In this document: positions 50,253 to 58,022 of the stretch, piece by piece
Position numbering within the stretch: the stretch's first letter is position 1
How the letters are laid out: each line of letters starts with the position of its first letter
Assembly: GCF_042650605.1 (NCBI RefSeq)
Contig: NZ_JBHSBN010000004.1
Span: 1 to 64,000 of the forward strand
Direction: 5' to 3'
Length of the DNA: 64,000 nt
Source of the DNA: Micromonospora_J zhanjiangensis
Lineage (GTDB): Bacteria; Actinomycetota; Actinomycetes; Mycobacteriales; Micromonosporaceae
Made by a program: the position numbers and the translations under genes
The notes under the pieces: model-generated
Seen by the model: the letters and a program-made list of their open reading frames with translations, nothing else
Databases searched by the model: none
What the model was told of the DNA's origin: nothing

Positions 50253-50723
50253 GTGGAACCCGCCGACGTCACCCGGATCAACCGCGCGCTGAACAAGCTG
50301 GCCAAGCTGTACCGGGCCGCGAAGGCGCACCGGCTGGCCGAACTGGGCCTGCACCCGGGGCAGGACGTCCTGCTCTGGGTGCTGGCCCAGGAGCGGGACG
50401 GGATGACCGTCTCCGCGTTGGCGGCCCGGCTCGGGGTGGAACAACCCACCGTGACCCGCAGCCTGTCCCGGATGGACAAGGCCGGACTGTTCCGCCGTGA
50501 GCCGGTGCCGGCCGACCGGCGGCAGGTGCTGATCGTCCTCACGGCGCACGGCCGCGCGCTGATCGGCGAGATCGAACAGATCTGGACCGATCTCGCCGAG
50601 GCCACCACCGGTTCGCTCCCACCGCAGGAGGTGGCGCGGATGGTCGCGGCCATGGAACGGGCCGGCGACGGGCTGCGCCAGGTGATGGGCGACTCCGCCG
50701 CTGCCGTCCTCGCCGAGGGCTGA
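50253..50723 (+). CDS. MarR-family transcriptional regulator
   Basis: 156 residues starting at GTG 50253. The winged helix motif is MTVSALAARLGVEQPTVTRS, LSRMDKAGLFRREPVPADRR followed by QVLIVLTAHGRALIGEIEQI. It probably represses the divergent SDR gene and itself through the two palindromes in the 60-base gap, released by a phenolic or oxidative signal as in other MarR proteins. The stop is followed by the 16-base tandem repeat array. Confidence 0.87.
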   Translation: MEPADVTRINRALNKLAKLYRAAKAHRLAELGLHPGQDVLLWVLAQERDGMTVSALAARLGVEQPTVTRSLSRMDKAGLFRREPVPADRRQVLIVLTAHGRALIGEIEQIWTDLAEATTGSLPPQEVARMVAAMERAGDGLRQVMGDSAAAVLAEG

Positions 50724-50740
50724 GCCGCGGGCCGGGCCGC

Positions 50741-50820
50741 CGTTTCGTCGGGCCGCAGTTTCGCCGGGTCGGCGTTTCGTCGGGCGGCCGTTTTGCCGGG
50801 CCGCAGTTTCGCCGGGTCGG
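50741..50820 (+). repeat. Five tandem 16-base repeats after the MarR gene
   Basis: Five units in perfect 16-base register: two core types alternate. CGTTTCGTCGGGCCGC (50741-50756) and variants at 50773 and 50789; AGTTTCGCCGGGTCGG (50757-50772) repeated identically at 50805-50820. Common core GTTTCGYCGGG. The array fills most of the space between the MarR stop and the DJ-1/PfpI gene. It could be a transcription or protein-binding array, or a variable-number repeat. Confidence 0.9.
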
Positions 50821-50954
50821 CCGGATGTCGGTCGATCGACTGACACCGGCGTTCGGTCGTTCCACCGTCCCGTCCCGCGCCCCGGCTCGACCAGGATCGA
50901 CGCAGGCGCCCGCGGAGCACCCGGCCGCCGACGACCGTCCTGGGAGAGGCCGCG

Positions 50955-52760
50955 ATGAGAGACACGATCCGGTTCCTGCGGCACCTGGCCGAGATGTCGC
51001 TCGCGATGACGGCCGGCATGCTGGCGCTGAGTCCACTCTGGAGTGTCGTGTTGCCGCAGCTGAGCCGGCGCACCGATGTCCACGCGCTCACCATGGCCAC
51101 CGACATGGTGGTCGGCATGGCGCTGTGGATGCGGCTGCGGCGGCACGGGTGGGCCGGCATCGGGGAGATGTCCGCCGCGATGTACCTGCCGTTCCTGGTG
51201 CTGCTGGTGCCGTACTGGTTCGGGCTGGTCGGGCCGGGCGTGGTCACGGTCGGCGGGCACGTCGGGATGGTCGCCGCCATGGTGGCGGCGATGCTGCGCC
51301 GCCGGGCGGAGTACACCCATCCGGTCCACCCGCTGCCCCGGCCGGTGGTCCGGGCCGCCGTGGTGCTGCTCGCGGCGCTCGGGCCACCGGTACTGGTCGG
51401 CGCCGTGGTCGCCGCCGGCAACCTGCGCAGCGTCTACCCGGCGGTGCCGTCCTCGCGCGGCGCCGCACCCGGTCCGGCGGCGCGTCCGTTCGACCCGGCG
51501 CTGCCGACCGCCGTGGTCGTGGTCGGGACCGACGGCGCGAACGTCGCCGACGCGTTACCGCCGTACGAGGTGTTGGCCGACACGGGGCGGTTCAACGTCC
51601 TCACCGCGGCGCCCGTACCGTTGACGGGCGGGCTCGACCTGGTGCCCGACGTCACCTTCGGCGCGCTGCCGGACCGGCTCGGCGGCCGGGCCGCCGACGT
51701 GGTGATCGTGCCCGCCCTGCCGCGCACCGACGAACCGGCGGTGCTCGACTTCCTCCGGCGGCAGGCCGCCGGCGGCGCGCTGATGGTGAGCGTCTGCTAC
51801 GGGGGCGAGGTGCTCGCGTCCGCCGGCGTCCTCGACGGGCACGCGGCCACCTCGCACTGGTACCGGCTGGACGTGCTGGAAGACCGGTTCCCGGACGTGC
51901 GGTGGCGGCGCGGCGTCCGGTACGTCGACGACGGTCCAGTGATCAGCACCGCCGGCGTGGTCTCCGGCATCGACGGCACCCTGCGCGTGGTGGAGCGGTT
52001 CGCCGGTACGGCCGCGGCCCGGTCGGCCGCGCGGGCGGTGGGCTGGCGGCACTACTCGCCCGACGTCCCGTCGACCATTTCGGTGCGGCGGTTCGGCCTC
52101 GGCGACGCGATCGCCGCGCTGAACGTGTCGTACCGGTGGGACGCGCCGACCGTGGGCGTGCTGCTGACCGACGGGGTCGGCGAGACCGAACTCGCCTCGG
52201 TGTTCGGCACCTACACCGAGGCGACCTACGCCGCCCGCCCGCTCGCGCTGTCGGCCGGGGCGGCGACGATCCGGACCCGGCACGGCCTGACCTTCGTGCC
52301 CCGGGCCACCCTGGCGACGGCACCCCCGCTGGCCCGGCTGCTGGTGCCCGGCCGGGCGGCCGCCGAGCGGGCGGACGCGCCGACCACCCAGGGACTGGCC
52401 CCCACGTACCCGCACGCCACGCCCGGCTTCGCCTTCGACGGCCCGCTGCGGGACATGGCGGCCACCGTCGACGTCCCGTCGGCCGCGTGGCGGGCGAAGC
52501 TGCTGGAGTACCCGGCCGGCGACCTCACGCTCACCGGTCCCGGCTGGCCGTGGGCGCGTACCCTCCGCCCGGTCGGCCTGTCCCTGGCCAGCCTCGCCGT
52601 GCTCGCGGGCGTGCTGCTGCTGCGCCGGCGCCGGAACCGGAGTCGGAGTCGTCCGGCGGGCGCGGGTGCCCGTACCGGTGGGTCGGGCCCATGGTTCGGC
52701 GCGCCCGACGCGGACTCAAGGCGGCTCAGGACGGCTGGCGTGCGGCGTGGGTCCGGATGA
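50955..52760 (+). CDS. Membrane-anchored DJ-1/PfpI-like protein
   Basis: 601 residues from ATG 50955. The first ~155 residues hold about four hydrophobic segments (LAMTAGMLALSPLWSVVLPQ, MYLPFLVLLVPYWFGL, GHVGMVAAMVAAML, AAVVLLAALGPPVLVGAVVA). Then comes a DJ-1/PfpI domain (about 180-350) with the nucleophile Cys region GGALMVSVCYGGEVLASAGV and HATSHWYRLDVLE. A second alpha/beta block (about 380-500) begins SYRWDAPTVGVLLTDGVGET, again DJ-1-like but without the Cys elbow. A last membrane segment (TLRPVGLSLASLAVLAGVLL) precedes an Arg/Gly-rich tail. It may be a sensor or an amidase-type enzyme at the membrane; no substrate is known. Confidence 0.75.
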   Translation: MRDTIRFLRHLAEMSLAMTAGMLALSPLWSVVLPQLSRRTDVHALTMATDMVVGMALWMRLRRHGWAGIGEMSAAMYLPFLVLLVPYWFGLVGPGVVTVGGHVGMVAAMVAAMLRRRAEYTHPVHPLPRPVVRAAVVLLAALGPPVLVGAVVAAGNLRSVYPAVPSSRGAAPGPAARPFDPALPTAVVVVGTDGANVADALPPYEVLADTGRFNVLTAAPVPLTGGLDLVPDVTFGALPDRLGGRAADVVIVPALPRTDEPAVLDFLRRQAAGGALMVSVCYGGEVLASAGVLDGHAATSHWYRLDVLEDRFPDVRWRRGVRYVDDGPVISTAGVVSGIDGTLRVVERFAGTAAARSAARAVGWRHYSPDVPSTISVRRFGLGDAIAALNVSYRWDAPTVGVLLTDGVGETELASVFGTYTEATYAARPLALSAGAATIRTRHGLTFVPRATLATAPPLARLLVPGRAAAERADAPTTQGLAPTYPHATPGFAFDGPLRDMAATVDVPSAAWRAKLLEYPAGDLTLTGPGWPWARTLRPVGLSLASLAVLAGVLLLRRRRNRSRSRPAGAGARTGGSGPWFGAPDADSRRLRTAGVRRGSG

Positions 52761-52829
52761 GCCCCTCGGCGCCGCGGAGGAAGGTCTCGCAGATCTGTTG
52801 ACCGGACCGCCGGGGTCGGCCCTTCCTTG

Positions 52830-53342
52830 TCAGAGCGTGAGTTCGTAGGTCTGGCCGACCAGGTCGACGCCGAAGCTGTGATGCGGTTCCTCGGCGGTCA
52901 GGGTGAACCCGCGGTCGAGGTAGATCCGACGGGCCGCGACCAGCGGATGGTTGGTCCACAGTCGCATCCGCGCGTAACCGGCGGCGCGGGCGAAGTCGAG
53001 GCAGGTGTCGACCAGCCGCCCGCCGAGCCCGTGCCCGCGGGCCTCCGGCGTGACGAGCAGGATGCGCAGCCTGGCGGTCTCCTTGTCGTCCGGATCGACG
53101 ACGACGAAGACGCAGCCGGCCCGGACGCCGTCGAGCTCGGCGATCCAGGCCGCCTCGCGGGCCGGGTCGCGGTCGTCCGTGTAGTCGGCGACGATCCGGG
53201 CGACCAGCGCCTCGAAGGTGGTGTCCCAGCCGTACTCGGCGGCATACACCTCGCCGTGTGCCTGGACGACCCAGCCGAGGTCACCGGGCCGGCCGAGGGT
53301 CCGGATGGCGGTGTTGCGGGTGGCGGTGGTGCGGGTGGTCAT
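52830..53342 (-). CDS. GNAT-family acetyltransferase
   Basis: 170 residues from ATG 53340-53342 (GGGAGGAA in front). GNAT features: acetyl-CoA loop LLVTPEARGHGLGGRLVDTC (R-G-H-G-L-G) and LDRGFTLTAEEPHHSFGVDL at the C-terminus. It acetylates an unknown amine. It is divergent from the TetR gene at 53424, with an inverted repeat between them, so TetR may control it. Confidence 0.88.
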   Translation of the reverse strand: MTTRTTATRNTAIRTLGRPGDLGWVVQAHGEVYAAEYGWDTTFEALVARIVADYTDDRDPAREAAWIAELDGVRAGCVFVVVDPDDKETARLRILLVTPEARGHGLGGRLVDTCLDFARAAGYARMRLWTNHPLVAARRIYLDRGFTLTAEEPHHSFGVDLVGQTYELTL

Positions 53343-53388
53343 CGTTCCTCCCGTCGGGGCAGTCGTGCCGGTAGGGTCGGACCGGCAT

Positions 53389-53408
53389 ACTGAAACGACT
53401 GTGTCAGT
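53389..53408. promoter_or_regulatory. ACTGA-N10-TCAGT inverted repeat between GNAT and TetR genes
   Basis: Short 5-base arms (53389-53393 and 53404-53408) with TGAAACGACTG in between. Located 16 bases before the TetR start (53424) and 47 after the GNAT start, as an operator would be. The arms are short, so the call is tentative. Confidence 0.4.
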
Positions 53409-53423
53409 GGAGACAATATCCTC

Positions 53424-54167
53424 ATGACCGCCACCGGACCAGCCCCCTCGCCGCGCCGGCGGGAGCTGCTCGACCTCGCCTACCGGTACGTCCTGACCCA
53501 CGGCCTGGGCGACCTGTCGCTGCGCCCGCTCGCCACCGCCGTCGGCTCCAGCCCGCGCGTGCTGCTGTTCCTGTTCGGCAGCAAGGACGGCCTGGTCCGG
53601 GCGCTGCTGGAGCGGGGCCGGCAGGAGGAGTTGGCCATGCTCGCCGCGCTGCGCGACGAACTCGGCGGCGCGCCGGCCGGACTCGGGACCGCCGCCGACC
53701 GGGTCTGGCGATGGTTGGCCGACGACGAGCACCGCCCGCTGTTGGTGCTCTGGGCGGAGGCGTACGCCCGGTCGCTGGTGGACCCGGACGGCCCGTGGGC
53801 CGGGTTCGCCCGCGCCACCGTCGACGACTGGCTGGACGTCCTGGCCGCCGCCCAGCCGCCCGCCGTACGCCGGTCGGCGGCCGGCCGGGCCGACCGCACG
53901 CTGACCCTGGCGGTGCTGCGCGGCGCCCTGCTGGACCTGCTCGCCACCGGCGACCACCGCCGAATCACCGCCGCCGTGCGCCGGCACCTCGGCACCCTGG
54001 CCGGCGCCGACGACGTCACGAGCGGGCTCGCCACCGGCGGCGGTGACCCGGCGGGCGTCGGCGGCGAAATCGTCAGCGGCGGGGATGTCGAGAACGTCCG
54101 GCCGGCCCCGACGCCGCGGGTGGCGGCGCCGTCCCGGCGCGAAGCACGAAGAAGACCGACCGGATGA
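53424..54167 (+). CDS. TetR-family transcriptional regulator
   Basis: 247 residues. HTH at about 12-55 (RRELLDLAYRYVLTHGLGDL, RPLATAVGSSPRVLLFLFGS). The middle region is the ligand domain (LLERGRQEELAMLAALRDEL, ADDEHRPLLVLWAEAYARSL). The last ~55 residues are low-complexity Gly/Arg-rich, perhaps a recent extension. Divergent from the GNAT gene, with a possible operator in the gap. The stop overlaps the start of a YCII fragment (ATGA). Confidence 0.85.
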   Translation: MTATGPAPSPRRRELLDLAYRYVLTHGLGDLSLRPLATAVGSSPRVLLFLFGSKDGLVRALLERGRQEELAMLAALRDELGGAPAGLGTAADRVWRWLADDEHRPLLVLWAEAYARSLVDPDGPWAGFARATVDDWLDVLAAAQPPAVRRSAAGRADRTLTLAVLRGALLDLLATGDHRRITAAVRRHLGTLAGADDVTSGLATGGGDPAGVGGEIVSGGDVENVRPAPTPRVAAPSRREARRRPTG

Positions 54168-54250
54168 CGTACGTGATCCTGATCCACGCCGACCCCGACC
54201 CGTGGAGGCACCGCACCTCGCCCTACAACCCGGAGGGCCGGACGCTGTCG
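54164..54250 (+). pseudogene. YCII-like gene, N-terminal fragment
   Basis: ATG 54164 overlaps the TetR stop. The first 29 residues (MTYVILIHADPDPWRHRTS, then PYNPEGRTLS) read like the start of a YCII-related small enzyme, whose next blocks are absent. Within 30 further codons the frame becomes low-information and runs into the 3' end of the convergent response regulator gene. The remainder was probably lost when the two-component system or its region was rearranged. Confidence 0.45.
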
Positions 54251-54319
54251 ATCCAGCCGGTTCTGGAGGGGCCGGGACGACGGGCCGACCGGTCGGACCC
54301 GTACCCGGCGGCGGGTCGG

Positions 54320-54961
54320 TCAGGGGAGCAGGCCCTGAGCCATCGCGGTGGTCACGGCGGCCGTGCGGTCGGCCACGTCGAGCTTGCTGAAGACGCGGTA
54401 CAGGTGGGTCTTCACGGTGGCCTCGGAGATGAACAGCGCCCGGCCGATCTCCGCGTTCGTCAGGCCCCGGCCGACCAGCCGGAGCACCTCGACCTCGCGC
54501 GTCGACAGGCGTGGCGGCGCGGGGGAGCGGACCTGCCGGACCAGCTTGGTCGCCACGGTCGGGGCGAGCACCGTCTCACCGCGGGCGGCGGCCCGGACCG
54601 CACCGGCCAGCTCCGCGCGGGACGCGTCCTTCAGCAGGTAGCCGGTCGCCCCGGCGGCGACCGCGCGGAGGATGTCGGCGTCCGACTCGTACGTGGTCAG
54701 CACCACCACCCGGGACGGCGCCGGGCCGGACGCGATGGCCGACGTGGCGGCGACGCCGTCCATGCCGGGCATGCGCAGGTCCATCAGGACGATGTCCGGG
54801 GTCAGCTCGGCGACGAGCCGGACCGCCTCGTCGCCGGAGGACGCCTCGCCGACCACGCTCAGGTCGGGCTCCGCCTCCAGCATGCCGCGCAGGCCCGCCC
54901 GGACCACCGGATGGTCGTCGACGAGCAGCACCCGGATCCGTCTATCATGGCCGGTCGTCAC
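54320..54961 (-). CDS. NarL/LuxR-type response regulator
   Basis: 213 residues from GTG 54959-54961. Receiver domain (residues 9-120: RVLLVDDHPVVRAGLRGML, phosphorylation Asp in DIVLMDLRMPGMDG) and C-terminal LuxR helix-turn-helix (LSTREVEVLRLVGRGLTNAE, GRALFISEATVKTHLYRVFS). The start overlaps the kinase stop (GTGA), so the pair is co-translated. Targets are unknown; an ABC-2 exporter fragment on the other side hints at an earlier exporter. Confidence 0.9.
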   Translation of the reverse strand: MTTGHDRRIRVLLVDDHPVVRAGLRGMLEAEPDLSVVGEASSGDEAVRLVAELTPDIVLMDLRMPGMDGVAATSAIASGPAPSRVVVLTTYESDADILRAVAAGATGYLLKDASRAELAGAVRAAARGETVLAPTVATKLVRQVRSPAPPRLSTREVEVLRLVGRGLTNAEIGRALFISEATVKTHLYRVFSKLDVADRTAAVTTAMAQGLLP

Positions 54962-56145
54962 GCCGGCACCCGCACCGTCACGGTGGTTCCGGAGCCGGTC
55001 CGGCTGCTGACCGTCACCGTCCCGCCCACCTGGTCCGCCCGGGTGCGGATGCCGCGCAGCCCGAAACCGCCGGCCCCGGACGCCGGATCGAAGCCGCGGC
55101 CGTCGTCGGACACCACCAACCGCACCGTGTCGGGCCGGTATTCCAGGGTGACCGACACCGCGGCGGCGGACGCGTGCCGCCGCACGTTCGTGAGCGCCTC
55201 CTGCGCCGCCCGGACCAGCACCACCTCCACGTTGGTCGGCAGCCGGCGCGGCGTGCCCACCAGGTCGTACGCGGCCGGGATCGCGGTGTCGGCGCCGAGC
55301 CGGCGGACCAGGTCGCCGACGGCCGAACCGAGCGACCCGGCGCGCAGCGCCGGCGGTGCCAGCGCCGCCACCAGCGCCCGCGACTCGGCCAGGTTCTCCC
55401 GGGCGGTCCGGACCGCGAGACCGATCCGGTCGCGGACCCCGTCCTGGTCCGGGCGCAGTTCGGCGTCGGCGGCCTGCAGGGTGGTGACGATGCTGGTGAA
55501 GCCCTGGGCGAGGGTGTCGTGGATCTCCCCGGCCAGCCGGGCCCGCTCGGCGGCCACGCCGGCGTCCCGGGAGAGCCGGGCCACCTCGTCCCGACTGGCC
55601 TCCAGCTGCTCGATCAGGTGCGCCCGTTCCCGGCTGCGCCCCACCACCGAACGGATCCACAGGCCCAGGCCCAGCGACAGCAGGGCGCCGCCGAGAGCCA
55701 TCGGGACGAAGTGCGTGCGGACGTGGTCGGTGAGGCCCTCCCGGCCGATCATGACGGCCGCCGGCAGGATGTTGGCGACGGTGGTGACCGCGGCGGCGGG
55801 CCACATCGGCAGCAGCCGGAAGGCGAGCGGGCAGATCGCGAAGAGCAGGAACGAGCTGGGCGTCACGGCGAGCACCGCCACCGTCAGCAGCGCGAGCACC
55901 CCGAGCAGGAAGCCGCCGGCCCGCCAGCCCGGTACCCCCCGGCCGACGAGTCCACGCCCCTCGACCAGGTACGCCACGGCGATCGCGGCCAGCACGGTCG
56001 CGGCCAGCCAGCGCCGCCCGGCGGGGAAATCGGCGACCGCCACCACCGCGAGGGTGAGCGCTCCGACCGCTGCGAAGTAGGCGTCCCAGAGCGGACCGGA
56101 CTCCTCACCGGCGCCCTGAAGACTCGGTCGTACACCCGCCACCAT
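54958..56145 (-). CDS. Sensor histidine kinase (HisKA_3/DesK type)
   Basis: 395 residues. Four or five N-terminal membrane segments (about 20-155), a coiled coil, then the phosphorylation His in ARLAGEIHDTLAQGFTSIVT and the ATPase domain (VVLVRAAQEALTNVRRHASA, VVSDDGRGFDPASGAGGFGL). Its small sensor part suggests that it detects membrane or cell-wall state. Encoded immediately upstream of its response regulator on the minus strand. Confidence 0.9.
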   Translation of the reverse strand: MVAGVRPSLQGAGEESGPLWDAYFAAVGALTLAVVAVADFPAGRRWLAATVLAAIAVAYLVEGRGLVGRGVPGWRAGGFLLGVLALLTVAVLAVTPSSFLLFAICPLAFRLLPMWPAAAVTTVANILPAAVMIGREGLTDHVRTHFVPMALGGALLSLGLGLWIRSVVGRSRERAHLIEQLEASRDEVARLSRDAGVAAERARLAGEIHDTLAQGFTSIVTTLQAADAELRPDQDGVRDRIGLAVRTARENLAESRALVAALAPPALRAGSLGSAVGDLVRRLGADTAIPAAYDLVGTPRRLPTNVEVVLVRAAQEALTNVRRHASAAAVSVTLEYRPDTVRLVVSDDGRGFDPASGAGGFGLRGIRTRADQVGGTVTVSSRTGSGTTVTVRVPA

Positions 56146-56185
56146 CCGCCCATCTTCGCCGATCGCCGATGCCGATTCACCCCCG

Positions 56186-56326
56186 GTAACCCGGTCGCGG
56201 GCGGACCTCGGCCGGCTCGACCCGTACCTGGTGCCGGTGGCGCCGGCCGTGGCGGTGGCCGCGGTCGGGGCGGCCAGCCTGGCCTGGCGCCGCGACCTGC
56301 GCTCCTACACCGGCGCCAGCGCCTGA
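56186..56326 (+). pseudogene. ABC-2 type permease, C-terminal fragment
   Basis: The frame up to TGA 56324-56326 encodes LDPYLVPVAPAVAVAAVGAA and SLAWRRDLRSYTGASA, which matches the last membrane helix and the R-R-D-L ending common to ABC-2 exporter permeases. Nothing upstream continues it: the frame runs into the promoter side of the kinase gene. It appears to be the tail of an exporter gene deleted from this position; actinomycete two-component pairs of this kind often stand beside such an exporter. Confidence 0.5.
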
Positions 56327-56378
56327 CGCCGGCCGGGTTCGCCCCGGACCGGCCTACCCCGGGTGCCACGATGAGGTT

Positions 56379-57170
56379 ATGGCGGAGCTGGACGGCGTAC
56401 CGGTCGGGGTCGACGAACTCGCGACGCTGGCCCTGACGGGCTACGGCCACTTCACCACCGTACGACTGGACGGCGGTCGGGTCCGCGGGCTGGACCTGCA
56501 CCTGGACCGGCTGGTCCGGGACTGCCGGACGGTGTTCGGGGCGCCGCTGGACCCGGGGCGGGTGCGGGACCTGGCCCGCCGGGTGGCCGGCCGGGCGCCG
56601 GACCCGACCGTCCTGCGGATCACCGTCTTCGATCCGGACCTGCCGCTCGGCCGTCCCGGCGGCCCGGCCCGGCCCCGGGTGCTGGTCACCGCGCGGCCGG
56701 CCGGCCCGGACGCGCCGCCACCGGTCCGGCTGCGCACCGTACGCCACCGGCGGGAACTGCCGTCGGTCAAGCACACCGGGCTGTTCGGCGCGCTGCACCA
56801 GCGCCGGTCGGCCCAGCTCGCCGGCTTCGACGACGCCCTGTTCGTCGAGCCGGACGGCCGGGTCAGCGAGGGTCCGACGTGGAACATCGGCTTCCTGGTC
56901 GACGGCGAGCTGCGCTGGCCGGACGCGGACTGCCTGCCCGGGGTCACGATGCGGCTGCTCGACCGGGTGGCCCGCCGGATCGGCCTGCCGACCCGGCGGG
57001 CGCAGGTCCCGGTCGACCGGATCGTCGCCGGGTACGGCGCGTTCGTCAGCAACGCCGCCGTCGGCCTGCGACCGGTGGCCCGGATCGACGACACCGATCT
57101 CACCGTCGACCGTGACCTGGTGGCCGGGCTGCGTGCCGGCTACGCGGCCCTGCCGGCCGAGCCACTCTGA
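56379..57170 (+). CDS. Class IV aminotransferase family protein
   Basis: 263 residues. Fold-type IV PLP enzyme: ALTGYGHFTTVRLDGGRVRG, the Lys-bearing block LPSVKHTGLFGALHQRRSAQ, and FVEPDGRVSEGPTWNIGFLV (conserved Glu and Asn). Like 4-amino-4-deoxychorismate lyase or a branched-chain aminotransferase, but the precise substrate is not clear. ATG 56379 has a GAGGTT site. The gene is single, with a tandem repeat after its stop. Confidence 0.85.
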   Translation: MAELDGVPVGVDELATLALTGYGHFTTVRLDGGRVRGLDLHLDRLVRDCRTVFGAPLDPGRVRDLARRVAGRAPDPTVLRITVFDPDLPLGRPGGPARPRVLVTARPAGPDAPPPVRLRTVRHRRELPSVKHTGLFGALHQRRSAQLAGFDDALFVEPDGRVSEGPTWNIGFLVDGELRWPDADCLPGVTMRLLDRVARRIGLPTRRAQVPVDRIVAGYGAFVSNAAVGLRPVARIDDTDLTVDRDLVAGLRAGYAALPAEPL

Positions 57171-57182
57171 CGTCCGACCGGC

Positions 57183-57334
57183 CCGGCGGTCCGGCCCGCC
57201 CCGCCGACCGGGTGAGCGGCGTCGGCGTCGACCGCGGGGAAGCGATCGTGTGCCGGGCCCGGCCGGCCGTCCGGCTCGCCCGGCCGACCGGCGTCGGTGT
57301 CGGCCGTGGGGAAAGGATTGGGTCGCGGGCCCCG
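57183..57334. repeat. Tandem degenerate duplication, about 75 bases per copy
   Basis: Copy one (about 57183-57258) and copy two (about 57262-57334) share blocks such as GTCCGGC-CGCCC, GCCGACCGG, CGGCGTCGG, GTCG-CCG-GGGGAA in the same order, with a five-base insertion in the first. The space lies between the convergent 56379 and 57346 genes and holds no gene. A local duplication that has since diverged is the simplest explanation. Confidence 0.6.
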
Positions 57335-57345
57335 GTGGACTCGGC

Positions 57346-57945
57346 TCAGGGGTGCGGCTCCCGGACGACGCCGGCGAGGACCGTGGTCACGACCTCGCGG
57401 ACGGCGTCCGGCGTGGGCCGTGTTCCGGTCCGGTCGGCGTACAGCAGGTGGGTGGTCCCGATCAGCATGGCGGCGAGCCCGTCCACCGCGGCGTCGGCGG
57501 CGATCCGGCCCCGGTCCCGTTCGGCGTCGAGGTAGGCGGCGATCATGATGGCGGCCTCGGTCAGCACCGGCACGCCGGCCGGCCATGCCTCCCGCAGTCG
57601 GGCGCGCAGCTCGTCCCGGAAGGTGATCAGGGCGACGATCGCCACCGCGACCGACTCGAACAGGGCCGCCAACGCGTGGCTGAGGTTGTCGATCACGGTG
57701 CCGGTCCCGGCGGCGTCGCGCAGGGCGGCGGCCTGGGCGTCCATCCGGTCGACGCGGTCGAGCACGAACTCGGCCAGGAAGGCATCGAAGTCGGCGAAGT
57801 GCCGGTGCAGGACGCCCTTGGCGCAGTCCGCCTCGGCGGTGACCGCCCGGCTGGTCAGCGCGCTCGGGCCGTCCCGCAGCAGGACCCGCTCGGCGGCGTC
57901 GAACAGCTGCCGCCGTACGTCGCGAATGGCCACTCCGGTCGGCAC
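57346..57945 (-). CDS. TetR-family transcriptional regulator
   Basis: 199 residues starting at GTG 57943-57945 (GGAGAGGGGG upstream). HTH at about 10-55 (RQLFDAAERVLLRDGPSALT, AEADCAKGVLHRHFADFDAF). The ligand domain follows (LSHALAALFESVAVAIVALI). Divergent from the methyltransferase at 58015, with two matching operators in the 69-base gap. It therefore probably represses both genes. The ligand is unknown. Confidence 0.88.
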   Translation of the reverse strand: MPTGVAIRDVRRQLFDAAERVLLRDGPSALTSRAVTAEADCAKGVLHRHFADFDAFLAEFVLDRVDRMDAQAAALRDAAGTGTVIDNLSHALAALFESVAVAIVALITFRDELRARLREAWPAGVPVLTEAAIMIAAYLDAERDRGRIAADAAVDGLAAMLIGTTHLLYADRTGTRPTPDAVREVVTTVLAGVVREPHP

Positions 57946-57986
57946 CCGTCCCCCTCTCCTCGGGTTTCACCGTACCGGGTTGACGA

Positions 57987-58022
57987 GTGGGCGCTTGCCC
58001 ATCATAGTGGGCGCATGCCCAC
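57987..58022. promoter_or_regulatory. Twin GTGGGC-N4-GCCCAC TetR operators over a leaderless promoter
   Basis: Site one GTGGGC-GCTT-GCCCA (57987-58001) and site two GTGGGC-GCAT-GCCCAC (58007-58022) are 20 bases apart centre to centre. A promoter TTGACG (57980-57985), N17, CATAGT (58003-58008) lies across them, with the transcript start expected at about 58015, the A of the methyltransferase ATG. Site two overlaps the start codon itself. Confidence 0.75.

Noticed and set aside
54164..56080. A 638-residue plus-strand frame from the YCII start
   Set aside because: After about 30 residues it is an antisense shadow of the response regulator and kinase; only the N-terminal fragment is real.
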